From Gnetum montanum (lineage: Eukaryota; Streptophyta; Gnetopsida; Gnetales; Gnetaceae): DNA of 64,000 nucleotides. Below are positions 9,371-21,365 of the stretch, one piece after another. The translations under genes and the position numbers were made by a program. Where the stretch lies: NCBI GenBank assembly GCA_015680685.1, contig MNCI01007686.1, positions 200,883 to 264,882 of the forward strand, in the 5' to 3' direction. Numbering within the stretch: the first letter of the stretch is position 1; each line of letters starts with the position of its first letter. Below the pieces are notes generated by a model, which saw only the letters and a list, made by a program, of their open reading frames with translations, made no database searches and had not been told where the DNA came from.

Positions 9371-11760
9371 ACTCTTTCACAGGGAAACAATAATGCATCA
9401 TATAACAAAAACATTCATTAGAGAACCAATGAGATATATGGTGAGGAAAATTGGAGTGACCAACCTTATGCAAGGGTCTCTTATGTTCATAATCACCCTA
9501 AAGACACTCAAAGGCTGCATTTACCTAAGGCAAACAACCCTAAAGGAAATGAAGTAAGTCCTAGACTAGGGAAGGCCTCAAGGCCTAAGACTTCCTTGAC
9601 ATTTAGAAAAGATAAATCAAGGGACCCTAGGGAACACCATAGAAGCCATGACAATCCTTCCAATTTCTCATCTTTCTCTCCTCCTTCAACATCTAGTTCT
9701 GATGAAGATGAATGTAGGTTTGGAGATAAGGCTCCACTATAGGGTTGGAATAAAAACAAAAGTCGAGTCCATAAGAGAAATCAAAGGCATCAACATGAAC
9801 ATAAACAACATCATCATGATCGAACGAATAAACATAGAAATTTCCCTTACAACCTATTTGATGATGATGAACCCTTCTTAGCCACTAAGAGCCTAATGCA
9901 AATCATAGAGGTAGTTAAGATATCTCACAGGCATCACAAAGAGAGTCACCTACGTAGGCTTGAAATCAATAATATTCCTAAATTTTTAGGAGGCTATGAT
10001 TTAGATCTATAACATCATTTACAAGCCTTCCATGATGCCTATGTCTATTACTATGTTGAAAGTGGGTGGAAAAAGCTTAAGCTCTACACTGGTTGATGAA
10101 GCCAAAGTCTAGTACAGATCATTGAAACCTAATTCAATTTGGTGATGGTCCACAATGTTGGAACTCTTCAACAAGAAATACCAAACCTATGCGAGGGTGT
10201 CCAACCTAAGGAGACAAATCCAAGGATGGAGACAAGCACAACATGAACCTTTGGACATGGCCTTAGATATTATTTTTCATTGAATAGATGCCTAGGCCAT
10301 GGTTTCTTTAAGGAAAGAAAACTTTTCCACATCATAGATGGGCTTCATAATGAAACTAGGGAGACCCTTGGGATCTATGCCCCAAGTTAATTATACGAGC
10401 TATGAATCCATTAGATCTGAGAGTTAATTAAGCATGTGAAAAAAGAAGAAGGAGAAATATGCAAATCGGAGAATGTTGAAAAATATCATTGGGACCAAAC
10501 TTTTCAACAAAAGTAGGTCCATATCTATGGTAAGGAGACAGAGGCCACTCTTGATAAGGTGATCCCACAATGCACCTTGCTGATACAAAAGTCTATTGAT
10601 GAACTTGAAGTAAAGTTTAATAGGATGTTAGAATGGATATATAAAAATGTTACAATTCTCATTGAGATGGTTGAGGAAAAGTTCATGCTAAAAAACCTAT
10701 GCGATCAGAATAAATAAAGGATATAGAACCAAGAAACAACTAGGAACACTTATTGGCAACCAAGAAAAATGGCTAAAGAAAGTGAGGCTATAGACTCAAC
10801 CATAGATGAAAATAATGGATGTGAAATTTGCATATATGGCCATTCAAAGGATCATTATTTGGTCTTGTTGCATCTACATGAGCATTGGGTAGATTTCTTA
10901 AATCCAAAGTTTATACAAAAGCACATGCCCAGGAGGTTTCCTTTCCCACTTGGTGATTATAGAAAACCCCACAACCAACCGTACTATCCTATGGGGACCT
11001 ATTACTAGGCTCAACACTGTCATCAACCACAATGACAAAAACCATAGTTGTGGGAAAGGCCACTACCCAATCAACCCTATCCTTCCTATCAGTTGAAATT
11101 GCATAGATATTATGTTCATCACCCTGTTTCTCCAACTAGTGCTACATCCTCTACTTCAAATCACCACTATCACTCTTTGAAGTACCATCAACCCATGACT
11201 TCCCCTAAGGGATCACCACCTCGTGCCTCTTACCATCCATCCTACCTTTAATATTCTCATACTCCACCTTATTACATGCGACTGCCGGCAATACAAGAAG
11301 GTTCAACACCACTATATCAACAAACAAATGCCACTTGTGCTGTGAATGTGCTTAGAAATGTTGATACTAGTAGGTTCCCACCACAAACTTGAAAATGTCA
11401 TTTCTTTAAGAAGGGCCACAAGTAGAAGCAAAAAACTCATGGACCTACCACATCATCCAAACTAGCACAATGCCAATTTAGTGTAACACCTTCCTTTTCA
11501 CAATGACTGTCCTCTGATCTTACACAAGGGCCACCATCCATTGTTACTTCAATCCTAGACCCAAGCAAAGAATCTAATAGTGTTGGGAGACCAACCAATC
11601 CATGCATACTGTATCATGATCAAGGGTGTAATCATGGGCCAGACATCCATAATGTTAACACACATCATACCCTGATCCACCATACATTTAACAATCAAGT
11701 GTGTGACCAACAATTTATCCACCTAGTCGCAGCAACACCAAAAGACACCTAGTGGCTTGG
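9371..11760 (+). pseudogene. gag of E2
   Basis: The N-terminus falls at the N at 9370. Reading across frames gives an acidic S/D/E-rich and H/N-rich segment (9640-9860), then ATKSLMQIIEVVKISHRHHK and LRRLEINNIPKFLGGYD (9880-10005), then the capsid core with LQAFHDAYVYY and KKYQTYARVSNLRRQIQ (10020-10220). The zinc-knuckle segment CEICIYGHSKDHY at 10815-10860 lacks its final cysteine. The C-terminus is P/Y/H-rich. E4 and E5 gags align along the same order. Numerous stops make it non-coding now. Confidence 0.7.
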
Positions 11761-13204
11761 GAATGCATGGTTACCAATGTTTTATACATGCATGGCTCCT
11801 ATCTATCCACTTACTAATCCTTGTCACAGCCAAATGTTTAGTTGTGGGGGAAACCCCCCATTCTAATCTTCAAGATTCATAAGTGTTTTTCATCTTTTTG
11901 TTTTACAATTTTTTGTCATTTTCTTATTTCTTAATACAATCTTTCCTATTCCTTCCAACTTTTTCTATTTGTTGTTTTCATTTTCTTTATCATGTAAACT
12001 TGCTTATGAATAAAACAATCATGTAGCCCATTGAGGTGAGGTTTTCTTTATGTTGTTGAGTCATGAGGGACTAATTATTTGGATAGTGAGACCATGTCAT
12101 CCATCGACTCATTCCATTAATAAGAGGTTCTTACCCTAGTATAATGATATTATTTTTCACCATCCAACCTAATAACAAATTCATAGTCACTATGCCTGGG
12201 TAAAAGAGTGTAGAACCAAGGGGGAATGTAAAGGTTGTGACATTAAGGGAATTTGTGGATTCTCTTTGGCCACTTTTGTTTATTTCATCATGTTGCTTCA
12301 ATTATAATTATATCCTTGTAGATCTAATGAACATTGGGAGTAAGAGTCACATAAAAAGGCACTGAATAAATTCTAAGGGTTCCACTAGAAAGACATGTAC
12401 TCATGCCTGAAGGTTGGTGACTTCTTAGAACTTCCATAAAAAAAACATGTGTGCCATAAATACACTCCTCCCTTGGACAAAACATCAAGTGATGTTACTC
12501 CTTGCAACTATGATAGTCTTGTGGTTGTTAGCTGTGGGGATGACATGATGCAATGTCACTGAAATGTGGTTTGGACTTTGTTTGAATCTTAGAAAGAAGG
12601 CTGATGATTACTTAACCATTAATAACACACAAGGGTTCATTGTACCTATAGTACGACACCTTGTGTTCAAATTTTTGCAATCCTTTCTACAGTCCATCTC
12701 ATCTCACTGTTCATATGATCGTAACTTGTGGTTTTGTGTACCATAGAGTTATTATCTCAAATTGGTGATTTTCATATATGTGTTTTGGTGCATAGGTATG
12801 TGTTGCATTCAACCCCTTTAGTGCCTACAAACATATTTAGGTACGGTTATATAAGGGCATCATGGGTTGGAGCCTACTTTGGGAAGGACCCACTTGTGTA
12901 ACTTTTGTGACTTATACTTTTTTGACACAACCACATCATTCTTAACCTTACAAGTGCATAATTGTTAGATTTCATAGTTTCCCTTCTCATGTAATTGATT
13001 TGTTTCATAACATCAATTTAACATCTTTTTTCTTGCATCTTACAAAGCTTTTCACATTGATGAATCCACCTTCTAACAACTTCGGTGCCTAAAACTAATT
13101 TCCCACTTATCCCAGACCCATGGACCTAACCTCAAACCTTCTAACCAATCCCACAGCTTTATTTCTCATGCTCAGTAGCCTCATTTAATGCATATTCATG
13201 GATC
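11761..13204 (+). other. E2 internal spacer where pol would be expected to end
   Basis: Begins after a TTTAGTTGTGGGGGAAACC stretch near 11840 that corresponds in position to the end of pol in E5 (TCTTGGGGGAGATGG near 59924). The spacer is T-rich, has no ORF with recognisable domains, and aligns with E4 39500-40880 and loosely with E5 60000-61370. Confidence 0.55.
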
Positions 13205-13290
13205 CCAATATTAACTACTCAATATTGGGTTGGCCTTGACATCGAATACTCGATATCAGGTCTCACAAAACTTATATATATGACCCTTAC
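13205..13290 (+). promoter_or_regulatory. internal promoter-like block of E2, upstream of ORF-X
   Basis: Contains CAATATTGGG, GACATCGAATACTCGATATC and then AGGTCTCACAAAACTTATATATATGACC, with a TATATATA box at 13273-13280. The GATATC-type words repeat the vocabulary of the E2 LTR U3 (8583-8632 and 15645-15729). The block sits about 560 bp before the ORF-X start. Confidence 0.5.
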
Positions 13291-13832
13291 AGTGCCGAAG
13301 CTTCATTCTCATCATTTGTAGCTAGGGAATCTTTTCAAATTTTTTTCGCAACTTAGAGCTCTATGCAACCACTTTCTACTTACGATATTTGGCTCTTTAC
13401 CACTCTAATTTCTGTGTTGTTTAGACATGTTTGAACTCAAAGTGTTTAAGTTAGTCATGGAGGAGTGCCTACATGGGAAACCTATTCCAATTTTCAACCA
13501 TTTGCTATCACTTGGAGGGTATTATAAGGATAAGAGTGTTGAGAACCATAAGTGATCTAATAAAAAATCAATTGTCGTAATGCCAAAAACCTTAATTTTT
13601 CCACCCAAGGAACCATAACCATCATAATAAGTGACACCTAAGGAAAAAGGAACAAACTATGTAAGGTTAATTAAGAAGATAGATGCTTTTTGGGCATTTT
13701 TCTAAAAATTTTTCTAACTCTACAATCATATGAACTAAAGAACCTAAGGAAACTAAGGTAATGAGTAAGGTATAAACTTATTGATGATAAAGAACACAAC
13801 CTTAGTAACACCTAATCTTTGCTTGATTGCAA

Positions 13833-15447
13833 ATGACATAAAAAAGAGAAGCATAAGGAGAACCTTTGCAGCAAGCCTTCAAACGCTCGCGAGGTGGTCA
13901 AGGCCAGCAAGGTGAGCAAGCAGAGCACAAGGAGCAAGAGGTCCAATCCTTCAACATTCATCAAGAGGCTCTTGTTACTGGGTAGTTGGTCCAAGGAGAG
14001 GCCACAAAACCCCAAGCTCCCATGTAGGGACAACATCTCATGTTGCCCACAGAATGCCTTGAAGTAATTTAAGAAAAATCCATGTTGACCATGGTCATTA
14101 TGGAGATGAACTTTGGCTCATTTATGGAGTTTTCTCTAGAAGTAGTTTGGACACAACTTCAAGCATCACCTTTGTGGCCTATTCTTTCATATCGTGGTGA
14201 GTGGTACCTTGGTGAAACATACCAATTTTGGCACAATAAAGAAGAAGGCACCACCATCAACATTTGTGGAGTCAATGTTTCATTTTTTATTAAAGTAATT
14301 GCCAAAGCTCTAAATTTTCTAAATGAAGGGGCTAAGTGAGCCCATTTTTTTATAAGATCTGACCCTGACATGAGAAAGTTGTGGTTGAGATGGGCATACA
14401 ACAAAGATGACAAAATGTATAATGAATTGACTCTATAAGAGAGGACATACTACAAGATAAGCACATATCATCTCTTCCCAACTAAGGGGCTTAATAGAAT
14501 TTCAACCTATGTGGCCAGTGGAAGTGCCATCCTAATGGGCAAATACATAGCCACTGATGAACAACAAAAGAATGTTCTGGAAGAAAGCATCTATTAATTG
14601 AGAAAACAACTAATGACGGTCAACTAGGATATCAATAGATCAGCTAGGAAAAATAGAACCCTCTCAATGGAGGAGGTCTATGCTATTCGATAGAAGTTAG
14701 CAATTGAAATAAGCACGTGGTAGAATAAGGCCAAGAAATATGAAAAGCTAAAAGAACACTTCTATGACTAGGTAGGCATGTACAAGCAAATAAATGAAAA
14801 GGAAATCAAGGTGGCCAAAGCTAGCATTAGATCCATGTCAACACAAAATCCTAAGTGGTAGCCAATTTTGGAGAGTTATGCCCTAGTCCATTAGGTGAAA
14901 GTAAGAAATACAGACCTGCAGATTGAGAATTTGAAGGAATACATGACGTTGGCTAACCTTAGATATGCCAACCTTGCCATGTTAATAGTAGAGTAGCCTA
15001 GAAATGAGCTAGAGAAATAGGTAGCGACCACGTATGTACTATATGAGAAAGAGTTTGTGGATAGAAAAGCTACTTTACAAAAACTTCACATAGCAAAATC
15101 AAAATTTGAGGTGGCTAAAGCCCACTACCATGGATAAAAGGATTCACTTTAGACTTGGCCAAGAGACTCACATATTATCATGAATTCAAAGAAAAGGCTA
15201 GGGCATTCAAAGAGGAGCGACAACAGTTTACGGCTAGTACATGACAGCCAAAAAAATGTTTTTGTAGCTACCATGCCCTTGGGACATATTGACACTAGCA
15301 CACATTAGTTCAATAGCCTAGACAGTACAGGACCCATGAATAGAAAAAGAAAAGTTATGGGTGCTCCTTAACCATTACTAATTTCAGAAGCTTGGTGATA
15401 AAAGAAAGTGATCGATGGAGGAGCCACTACCTTTGCGAACTACATGA
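13833..15447 (+). pseudogene. ORF-X of E2 (unknown product, internally deleted)
   Basis: No known family was recognised. The N-terminal domain includes LQASPLWPILSYRGEWYLGE and a TYHLFPTKGLNRISTYVASG stretch (14150-14520). The C-terminal half is rich in K, E, L and A with heptad-like spacing, suggesting a coiled coil. Compared with E4 ORF-X about 1.1 kb is missing between 14551 and 14562, where the text jumps to the segment matching E4 43375. The ATG at 13833 follows TTGCTTGATTGCAA, a damaged version of the acceptor-like sequence seen in E4 and E5. It ends near a TACATGA at 15441-15447. Several TAG and TAA codons interrupt it. Confidence 0.6.
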
Positions 15448-15611
15448 GCTTCCCTAGTTTTGTATCTTTATTTTGTAAAAAACACCACTATAGCATGTGT
15501 AAGTCCATTTATTTGTTATCTAAGTTAATCAATAATTCCATACCTTCCCAACATTTTTTGTAAAGAACTTGTTCCTCATTTTGGTTAACTCAAGGACAAG
15601 TTTTCATTTAG

Positions 15612-15622
15612 TCATGGGGTTA
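15612..15622 (+). other. polypurine-tract-like sequence of E2
   Basis: CATGGGGTTA immediately precedes the 3' LTR. E4 has the better preserved GTTGTGGGGGTA at the same place. Confidence 0.5.
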
Positions 15623-16508
15623 TGATGAGTCATTAGCATGTCAACCTTGATATCGGATATTTGATATTAAGGCTTTGATATTGGATATGCGATATCAAGT
15701 CCCAAGAAATGATGTTGGATATATGATATCATATCTCCTATGCTAGCCTATAAATACAACACTTGGGTGCATGGTTTGGAGATAGTTTTAGTTGCCAGTT
15801 TTTGATAGTTTTTCTTAGATTTTTGAATTCAAGTTTTGTTATTCCTAGTGCATGCTCACAATGTGATGTTTGTGATTGTATGAAATTCTTATTTGAGTGT
15901 GATGTACTTGGACACGTTACATGATTGGAAATAAAGATTGTGATTACTTCCATCACTACAGCATCCACTTAGATTATTATTACTTTGAATTGTTAATTTT
16001 TTAATTATTTACTATTTTCCTTAGTTAATATTTTCATTTATTGCTCTTTATGATTCTTGTTGTTAAGCGAAATCAGTATGTTTAATCACGAGTGCTTAAG
16101 TGTAATTACTTGGTGATCCAGGAGTGTATCGTTTGGCAAACCCAGTGACATAAGCTTGGAAATTCTAGTGGTGGTTATACAAAGTTCAAGGCATGTGTGG
16201 ACGATTAGAAATGGATATTCATTGCACGTAGGCTAGTTTAAGTTTTACTTTCCATTGTTCATTATCTTAATTAATTATCTCTTTATTATCATTAAAAGTA
16301 GCATAGGATTAGACAACACCACATGCCTCACTTTGGACTAAACCATACATGACAAAGCTACCACTAGTCCAAGTGGGAAGAAAACAAAATGTGATCAAAG
16401 CATAATGATTTAGATGCACAACTAGTCTCATCCACGAAATTCAATCGGATCATGTGTGAATGCTTGTGATTCATATGGTTGGGTGTAGAGGTACCTCACT
16501 GCTCATTA
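15623..16508 (+). repeat. 3' LTR of E2
   Basis: 886 bp, from TGATGAGTCATTAGCATGTC to TGCTCATTA. U3 contains several GATATC and GATATT words and a TATA box at 15749-15756. It pairs with the LTR at 8550 along its whole length, with scattered differences mostly of transition type. Confidence 0.85.
15749..15756 (+). promoter_or_regulatory. TATA box of E2 3' LTR
   Basis: TATAAATA in GCCTATAAATACAACACTTGG, identical to the 5' LTR box. Confidence 0.7.
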
Positions 16509-17640
16509 GTGACATTCAAAGATCATTTTCCATTGCCATTTGTGGGCCAAGTGTTGGATACTATTTCTAGGCATTGCTATTATGGCTTCTTGGAAGGTTA
16601 TTATGGCTATAACCAGATTCAGGTTGTGCTTAAGGATTAGGCCAAAATAACATTCAGAAGTCCTTGGGGGACTTTCACGTATTGGAAGATTCTATTTGGT
16701 TTGTGCAATTCCCCTACAAATTTCCAACGCCTGTTTTGATGATATTTCAGTAGCATGTTAGTATCGAGATGGAAATCTTCATGGATGACATCTCCACCTA
16801 TGGTGCTACGTTCGATCAAACCTTGGACCACCTTGAGCAAGTGCTTAAAAGGTACGTGAAGACTAATCTTTAGCTTAATAGGAAAAGGAGCCATCTCATG
16901 ATCTAGGAGGGCATTATGTTAGGACACATAATTTCTCAAGCAGGGATTGAGGTGGACCCTAAAAAGATTTAGGTCATCCAAGGAATAACGCACCAACTGG
17001 AAACCATTAAAGCTATTTGGTCATTCCTTAGACACACTGGATACTATTGGTAATTCATAGAGAATTTCTCTACGATTTTGAAATCATTAGTCAAGCTCAC
17101 AAAGAAAGATGCTTCATTCATATGGACCAAGGAATTCAAAAAGGCATTCTAGTAGCTTAAAGAGAAGCTTGTAGAAATTCTAATTCTACAAGCACTTGAT
17201 TAGTCTCGTCCATTTCATATCATGATGGACACATCAAACTATGCCTTGGGATTTGTACTTATGTAGTTGAATGATCAAAAATGTTAATATTATATCCATT
17301 GTACAAACTGAAGCATTGTTGGTGCATAGCTTAATTACACCATGATAGAGAAAGAGCTGATGACCATGGTGTATGCTTTGGGGAAGTTCAGGCACTATCT
17401 GCTTGGATATAAGGTGTTTGTGCACATTGACCATAGTGCCACTCACTTCTTAATGAATAAACTAATGGTGATCCCTTGTGTCCTATGATGGCTAATGATC
17501 TTATAGGAGTTTGATCTCATAATGGGATATTGAAAGGGGATTGAGAATGTGGTCATTGATCACTTGTCTTAGTTATGATAGGATAATAAAAAGGATGAGA
17601 GCCCATTCTTTGATCACTTTCCTGATGAATTTCTCTTTGC
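16509..17640 (+). pseudogene. reverse transcriptase second part and RNase H (E1)
   Basis: Continues E1 RT after E2 with TFKDHFPLPFVGQVLDTI. Further on comes the SPWGTFTYWK-type stretch (16660-16690) and the catalytic box FMDD at 16779-16790, followed by STYGATFDQTLDHL. The thumb and RNase H follow (HTGYYW at 17035; a PFHIMMDTSNYALGF stretch at 17211-17255 with the first RNase H aspartate; TMIEKELMTMVYALGKF near 17341). Stops at glutamine and tryptophan positions (for example 17149-17154 and 17200-17202) break the frame. Confidence 0.75.
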
Positions 17641-18946
17641 TGGTGTAATAAATGAACAAGTGTCATTAAACCAAAATGTTATAATGGCATCCTCACTTAT
17701 CTTCTCACTCAAGAGATGCCATAAGAGTTAGATCATTGAAAGAAATAATAGTTTCTTCATCAATCCAAATGCTTCATGGAGATTAACGGACACCTTTACA
17801 AGGTGTGTGCCAATGGCCTAGTTCATTAGTGTGTTCCTAATGCTAACTAACTACACATTCTCCAAGATGCTTAGGAGGGTCCTTATGGGGGCCACTATGT
17901 AGGGAGATGCACGGTCATTAAAATCTTGATGGCAGGGTACTATTAGTTGACAATCTTTAGGGATGTCCATCAATTTTTCCACTCTTGTGAATGTTGTCAA
18001 TGAGATAGTGGGGTAATCACTCGAATGGAGGAACCTTAGTAGTGGATCCAACCATTGGAACCCTTTGACATTTTTGGCATAGACTTCATGGGTTCCATCA
18101 CATTCATGTTAAATGGAAAGGCATACATAATAGTTATTATTGACTATTGTATAAAATGGGTAGAAGTAGCAACCATCACCAATTGTACATCTTCCATTGC
18201 TACATGGTTTGTATAATAAAATGTTATTAACAAGTTTGGTATGCCATGTGCATTACTTTTTGATAATGGTACTCATTTTACAGGTGCTACTTTTCACAAG
18301 CTCATGCAACGCTTGGGGGTTGAATATAAATTAACAACATCCTATCAACCCCAAGCCAATAGTCAAGTTGAGGTTACCAATAGGAAGATCATGAAAATAT
18401 TAATAAGAATAATTAGCAAATATAGGAGGGATTGGTGCATAAAGCTTAATGATTCCCTTTGGGCATATCGCTCCACATGAAAACTCCCTATAAGCTACTC
18501 TTCTTATGAGCTAGTGTATGGAAAATTAACAACTCTTCCAATTTAATAAAAGCTCCATACAATTTCAATAGCTTGTGACCTTGAACTTGACCTGAGCCTA
18601 GCACAAAAAGAGAGATTGATCAACCTTAACAAGCTAGATGAATGCATAAAGCATTTAGTAAACAACACCATGACATTAGGATAAGAAAAGTGAAATTTCA
18701 ACATGGAGATAAGGTTTTTAACTAGAACCCCACACACATACCTCCACAAACTAAGTTCTAGATGTTGTGGAAAGGGCTTTATATAATTTATGAAACTTTT
18801 CCTTCTAGGGCCATGTTAATCTACAATCTTGAGAGCCCACACAAGAAACAACTAGTCAACATGCAACAACTAAATCCTTTTCATGAGCCCACCCAAGCCA
18901 ATGTAATCAACACCTCATCAGATGGACAACCACGCTCAATCTTTTA
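17641..18946 (+). pseudogene. integrase remnant of E1
   Basis: The spacer and zinc-binding region run to about 18010. The catalytic core starts near 18060 with FDIFGIDFMGSITF, includes KWVEVATITNCTSS, and is open at 18241-18480 with LLFDNGTHFTGATFHKLMQR and QANSQVEVTNRK, giving the second aspartate and the glutamate of the D,D,E triad. The C-terminal part (to the stop at 18945) contains a LIYNLESPHKKQLVNMQQL tail that matches E5 at 59713-59898. Stops and small frameshifts occur between the pieces. Confidence 0.75.
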
Positions 18947-19213
18947 AATCTTTTTCTTTCAACTTAGTCGTGGGAAAGATGGCCATCTATGCTAATCTAT
19001 TAAGTGGCTTCTCTATTTTTCTATATTTTTTTTCACTTTGTTATTTTGACACTTTTTTGTTTTACACCTTTTTATTCTTCCAAATTTTTGTTTTACAACA
19101 TCATTAGTATGTTTTATTTTTCTTGAATATTTTTACAATTTCTTGTATACTTTACTTTATTTTTGAGTGAATTTTTCATGCCTTCTAATAAAAAAATGCT
19201 TTATTACCAACAA
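18947..19213 (+). other. E1 sequence after integrase, ending at a deletion
   Basis: T-rich text matching E5 59899-60175 ends near AATGCTTTATTACC at 19195-19208. In E5 this point is followed by several kilobases of spacer and ORF-X; in E1 it is followed directly by mid-LTR sequence. Confidence 0.55.
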
Positions 19214-19952
19214 GAATTAATGGTGGTTTATGGTAGTTTTTGTCATAGTTGTAGCAAAGCTCTTGTAATTTTATCATTTGAAAGTTAGAATATTTTTCTA
19301 AGTGCTTGTAGTAGGAGTTAAAAAGTGTACAGATCTTTATTCAAGCATTGTTGTACCTGAGCATGGCAATGTGTGCAGCAATAAATACGAGCTTTCTAAT
19401 AAACCTTGCAGCACTTTGAAATAGATTAATTATTTATTTATGCATTTAATGTTTTATGCAATTTCATTTAATACTTTAAGTAATTAAGATAGATTAAATA
19501 AGTGATTAATTAAGCACATAAGTATGACCACTTTGAGCATACGGTTGGCATTTGGTAATCCCAGTAATGCTTAACGTTCGGTAACCCAATAGTATTAAAT
19601 GTGTTCAGGATGTGTACAACAAGTGGAAACAAATGCTTATGTTAGGATTAGTTAGGTGTAGCTAGTTAGACTAAATTGGCAATTTAATTATTTTATTTTA
19701 TTCATTATTCTTTATCCTTAGGCAACTTAAACAAAAAAAATAAAAATGATAAAAATCATATGCCTCAGTTGCACTTAACCATACCTTTGCATTTCAAAAG
19801 TGTAAGTGGGAAGACAACGATTGCAATGGTTAGTTTTATTTCTTAGAGGCTAGTGTACTTGCAAGGCTATAAGTCCATAGAATTTGACTGGATCACATGT
19901 GAACGCTTAGTGATTCATATGGTTGGGTGTAGGGTTTACTCGCCACTCATTA
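19214..19952 (+). repeat. 3' LTR remnant of E1
   Basis: Begins in the middle of the LTR (GTTTATGGTAGTTTTTGTC, equivalent to 6108 in the 5' LTR) and runs to GCCACTCATTA. It lacks the U3 and TATA region. It pairs well with 53365-54133 of the E5 LTR. Confidence 0.75.
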
Positions 19953-19957
19953 GTGTT
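19953..19957. other. right target-site duplication of E1 (degenerate)
   Basis: GTGTT, to be compared with ATGTC at 5983-5987; differences at the first and last base are transitions. Confidence 0.45.
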
Positions 19958-19959
19958 AG

Positions 19960-19986
19960 ACACACACACACACACACACACACACA
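19960..19986. repeat. (AC)n microsatellite
   Basis: About 13 uninterrupted CA units, directly beside the E1 right edge. Confidence 0.95.
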
Positions 19987-20440
19987 TTAAAGATAAAAAT
20001 TTAAAGTACAAAAGCATAGGAGTAATACAAAGAAGAGAAACTCCAAATCAATCAAAAGAAAAGGGCTAACGACTGTGAATATGCTTTTTCAAGTTTTTAC
20101 TATTACAACCAATCCTGAAAAACCTTCCCTTTGGAGTAGAGAATCCAATATTCCATGACAAAATTAATATCAGGTTGAGAGAGAGGAGGCCTTGCCTTGT
20201 TAATAGAATCAACATTATCAAAAGATATTATCTTCATATTAACATGTTGTCCATTCTAAAGATTTGACATGTAATTACCAATAGATAGAATTTCTAAATG
20301 TTTTTTATTACAAAGAACCATTTATCTATCACTTACCTATTAATAAGACAAGAAGCTAACTACTGGAGCCACCTATCACTGGCATAAAACCATTATTTTT
20401 TTTGCATGAGTACACTTGTAAGAAACTACCTATTGCATCT
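19987..20440. other. intergenic, nothing recognised
   Basis: AT-rich text without gene, tRNA or repeat similarity to the rest of the window. Confidence 0.4.
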
Positions 20441-20520
20441 GGAAAGTCTTGATTTGAAAACTCCAAGTATAAAGTTCATTCCAGTGGGTAGCATTAAATT
20501 ATAAAAGTTATACTTAACTT
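20441..20520 (+). mobile_element. SINE fragment, copy 4 (degenerate)
   Basis: TTTGAAAACTCCAAGTATAAAGTTCATTCC and GGGTAGCATTAAATTATAAAAG follow the same order as the B-box and body of copies 1 and 5. The A-box region is weak. Confidence 0.4.
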
Positions 20521-20578
20521 TCATATTAGTTATATGTCATGGAGTACATATAGTCATATAATTTTGGCTTTAATAATT

Positions 20579-20730
20579 AGGTGTTAGCCTAGTGATAAGA
20601 TTCTTAATTTGAAAGTTTTAAGTCATGAGTTCAATTCTTGAAGGGAATGCTAAGTTATAAAGTTCTAATTGGACTATATATCTTAAGATGTACCTATATT
20701 ACAATTATTTCAAGGTTCGTATACCTTCCA
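20579..20730 (+). mobile_element. tRNA-derived SINE, copy 5
   Basis: A box TAGCCTAGTGA, B box GAGTTCAATTCTT, then GGGAATGCTAAGTTATAAAG and TTGGACTATATATCTTAAGA. Nearly collinear with copy 1 at 4419-4590 over about 150 bases. Confidence 0.7.
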
Positions 20731-21365
20731 TATAATTTTTCCTTTAATAATTCTCTCCATACTAGTCCTCTTGAAATGACCTACAACATTATTTATTATG
20801 CTTATTAGTTAAAGGGCTATGTAAGTAGTAATCTTTTAAACCTTTTATGTTCGGAAATCTCCATGCTTTTTTAACCCTTTAAAGCTCTCCTCAATTTCAT
20901 CATGGTACTTAACTAAATTCTCCCAAATCCTCTCCTAATTTTGGTTTCCCAATCCACCTAAAGCTCTTCTATGAATAAACTCTCATAATTTACATCTTAG
21001 TTTTTTGCAAATTTTTAAAATTTCACCTATAGTTATCTCACAAATTTCAAATCCTCAAAAGCCTCATGAGTTTCAAAATCTCTCATAGAATAATGATGAA
21101 AAAGATGCATTAGAATGCTTGTGTATGCATCTTTTATTTCCATGAAAAATGTACTCTAAAATGTCATTTTCATTTTCTTTAAGAATATTTCAATAAGTTT
21201 ATAATCATGTATTTGATGAAATATTAATCCTAGTTCTTAGATGTAACTCATACATGTATAGATCTAGTTCTGTTTTATTATTTTTTCTCCTTGGTTTATG
21301 TTGCAATTAATGCTTATGATGAATTATTAGATGATATAAAAAAATAGGAATAGCATACAAACTTC
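20731..21365. other. intergenic, nothing recognised
   Basis: AT-rich, no ORF with recognisable domain content and no similarity seen to other repeats here. Confidence 0.4.

Larger units (their letters stand above)
8550..16508 (+). mobile_element. E2: pol-less LTR retrotransposon (gag + ORF-X) nested in E1
   Basis: Two LTRs (8550-9369, right end lost at an N; 15623-16508) enclose a gag, a long spacer, a TATA-bearing block and ORF-X. No protease, RT, RNase H or integrase motif was found in the 6 kb interior. LTR ends are TGATGAG and CTCATTA (originally CTCATCA). The insertion lies between two RT codons of E1: the text before it ends in the RxLN motif and the text after continues with TFKDHFPLPFV. 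Flanking ATAAT and GTGAC differ by three transitions, consistent with an old 5-bp duplication. E4 has the same organisation. Confidence 0.8.
5988..19952 (+). mobile_element. E1: Athila-like Ty3/gypsy retrotransposon, split by E2
   Basis: Order on the plus strand: LTR remnant, gag tail with a zinc-knuckle remnant, protease, reverse transcriptase (interrupted at 8549 and resuming at 16509), RNase H, integrase, LTR remnant. The gag-PR-RT-RH-IN order is Ty3/gypsy. The linker before RT (a leucine-rich segment ending in EYAFLKNGKL) and the FMDD active site resemble the Athila lineage. Two deletions shortened it: one joins the 5' LTR to gag near 6268 and one joins the pol end to the 3' LTR near 19214, removing any ORF-X. 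Stops are frequent, so the copy is long dead. Confidence 0.8.
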
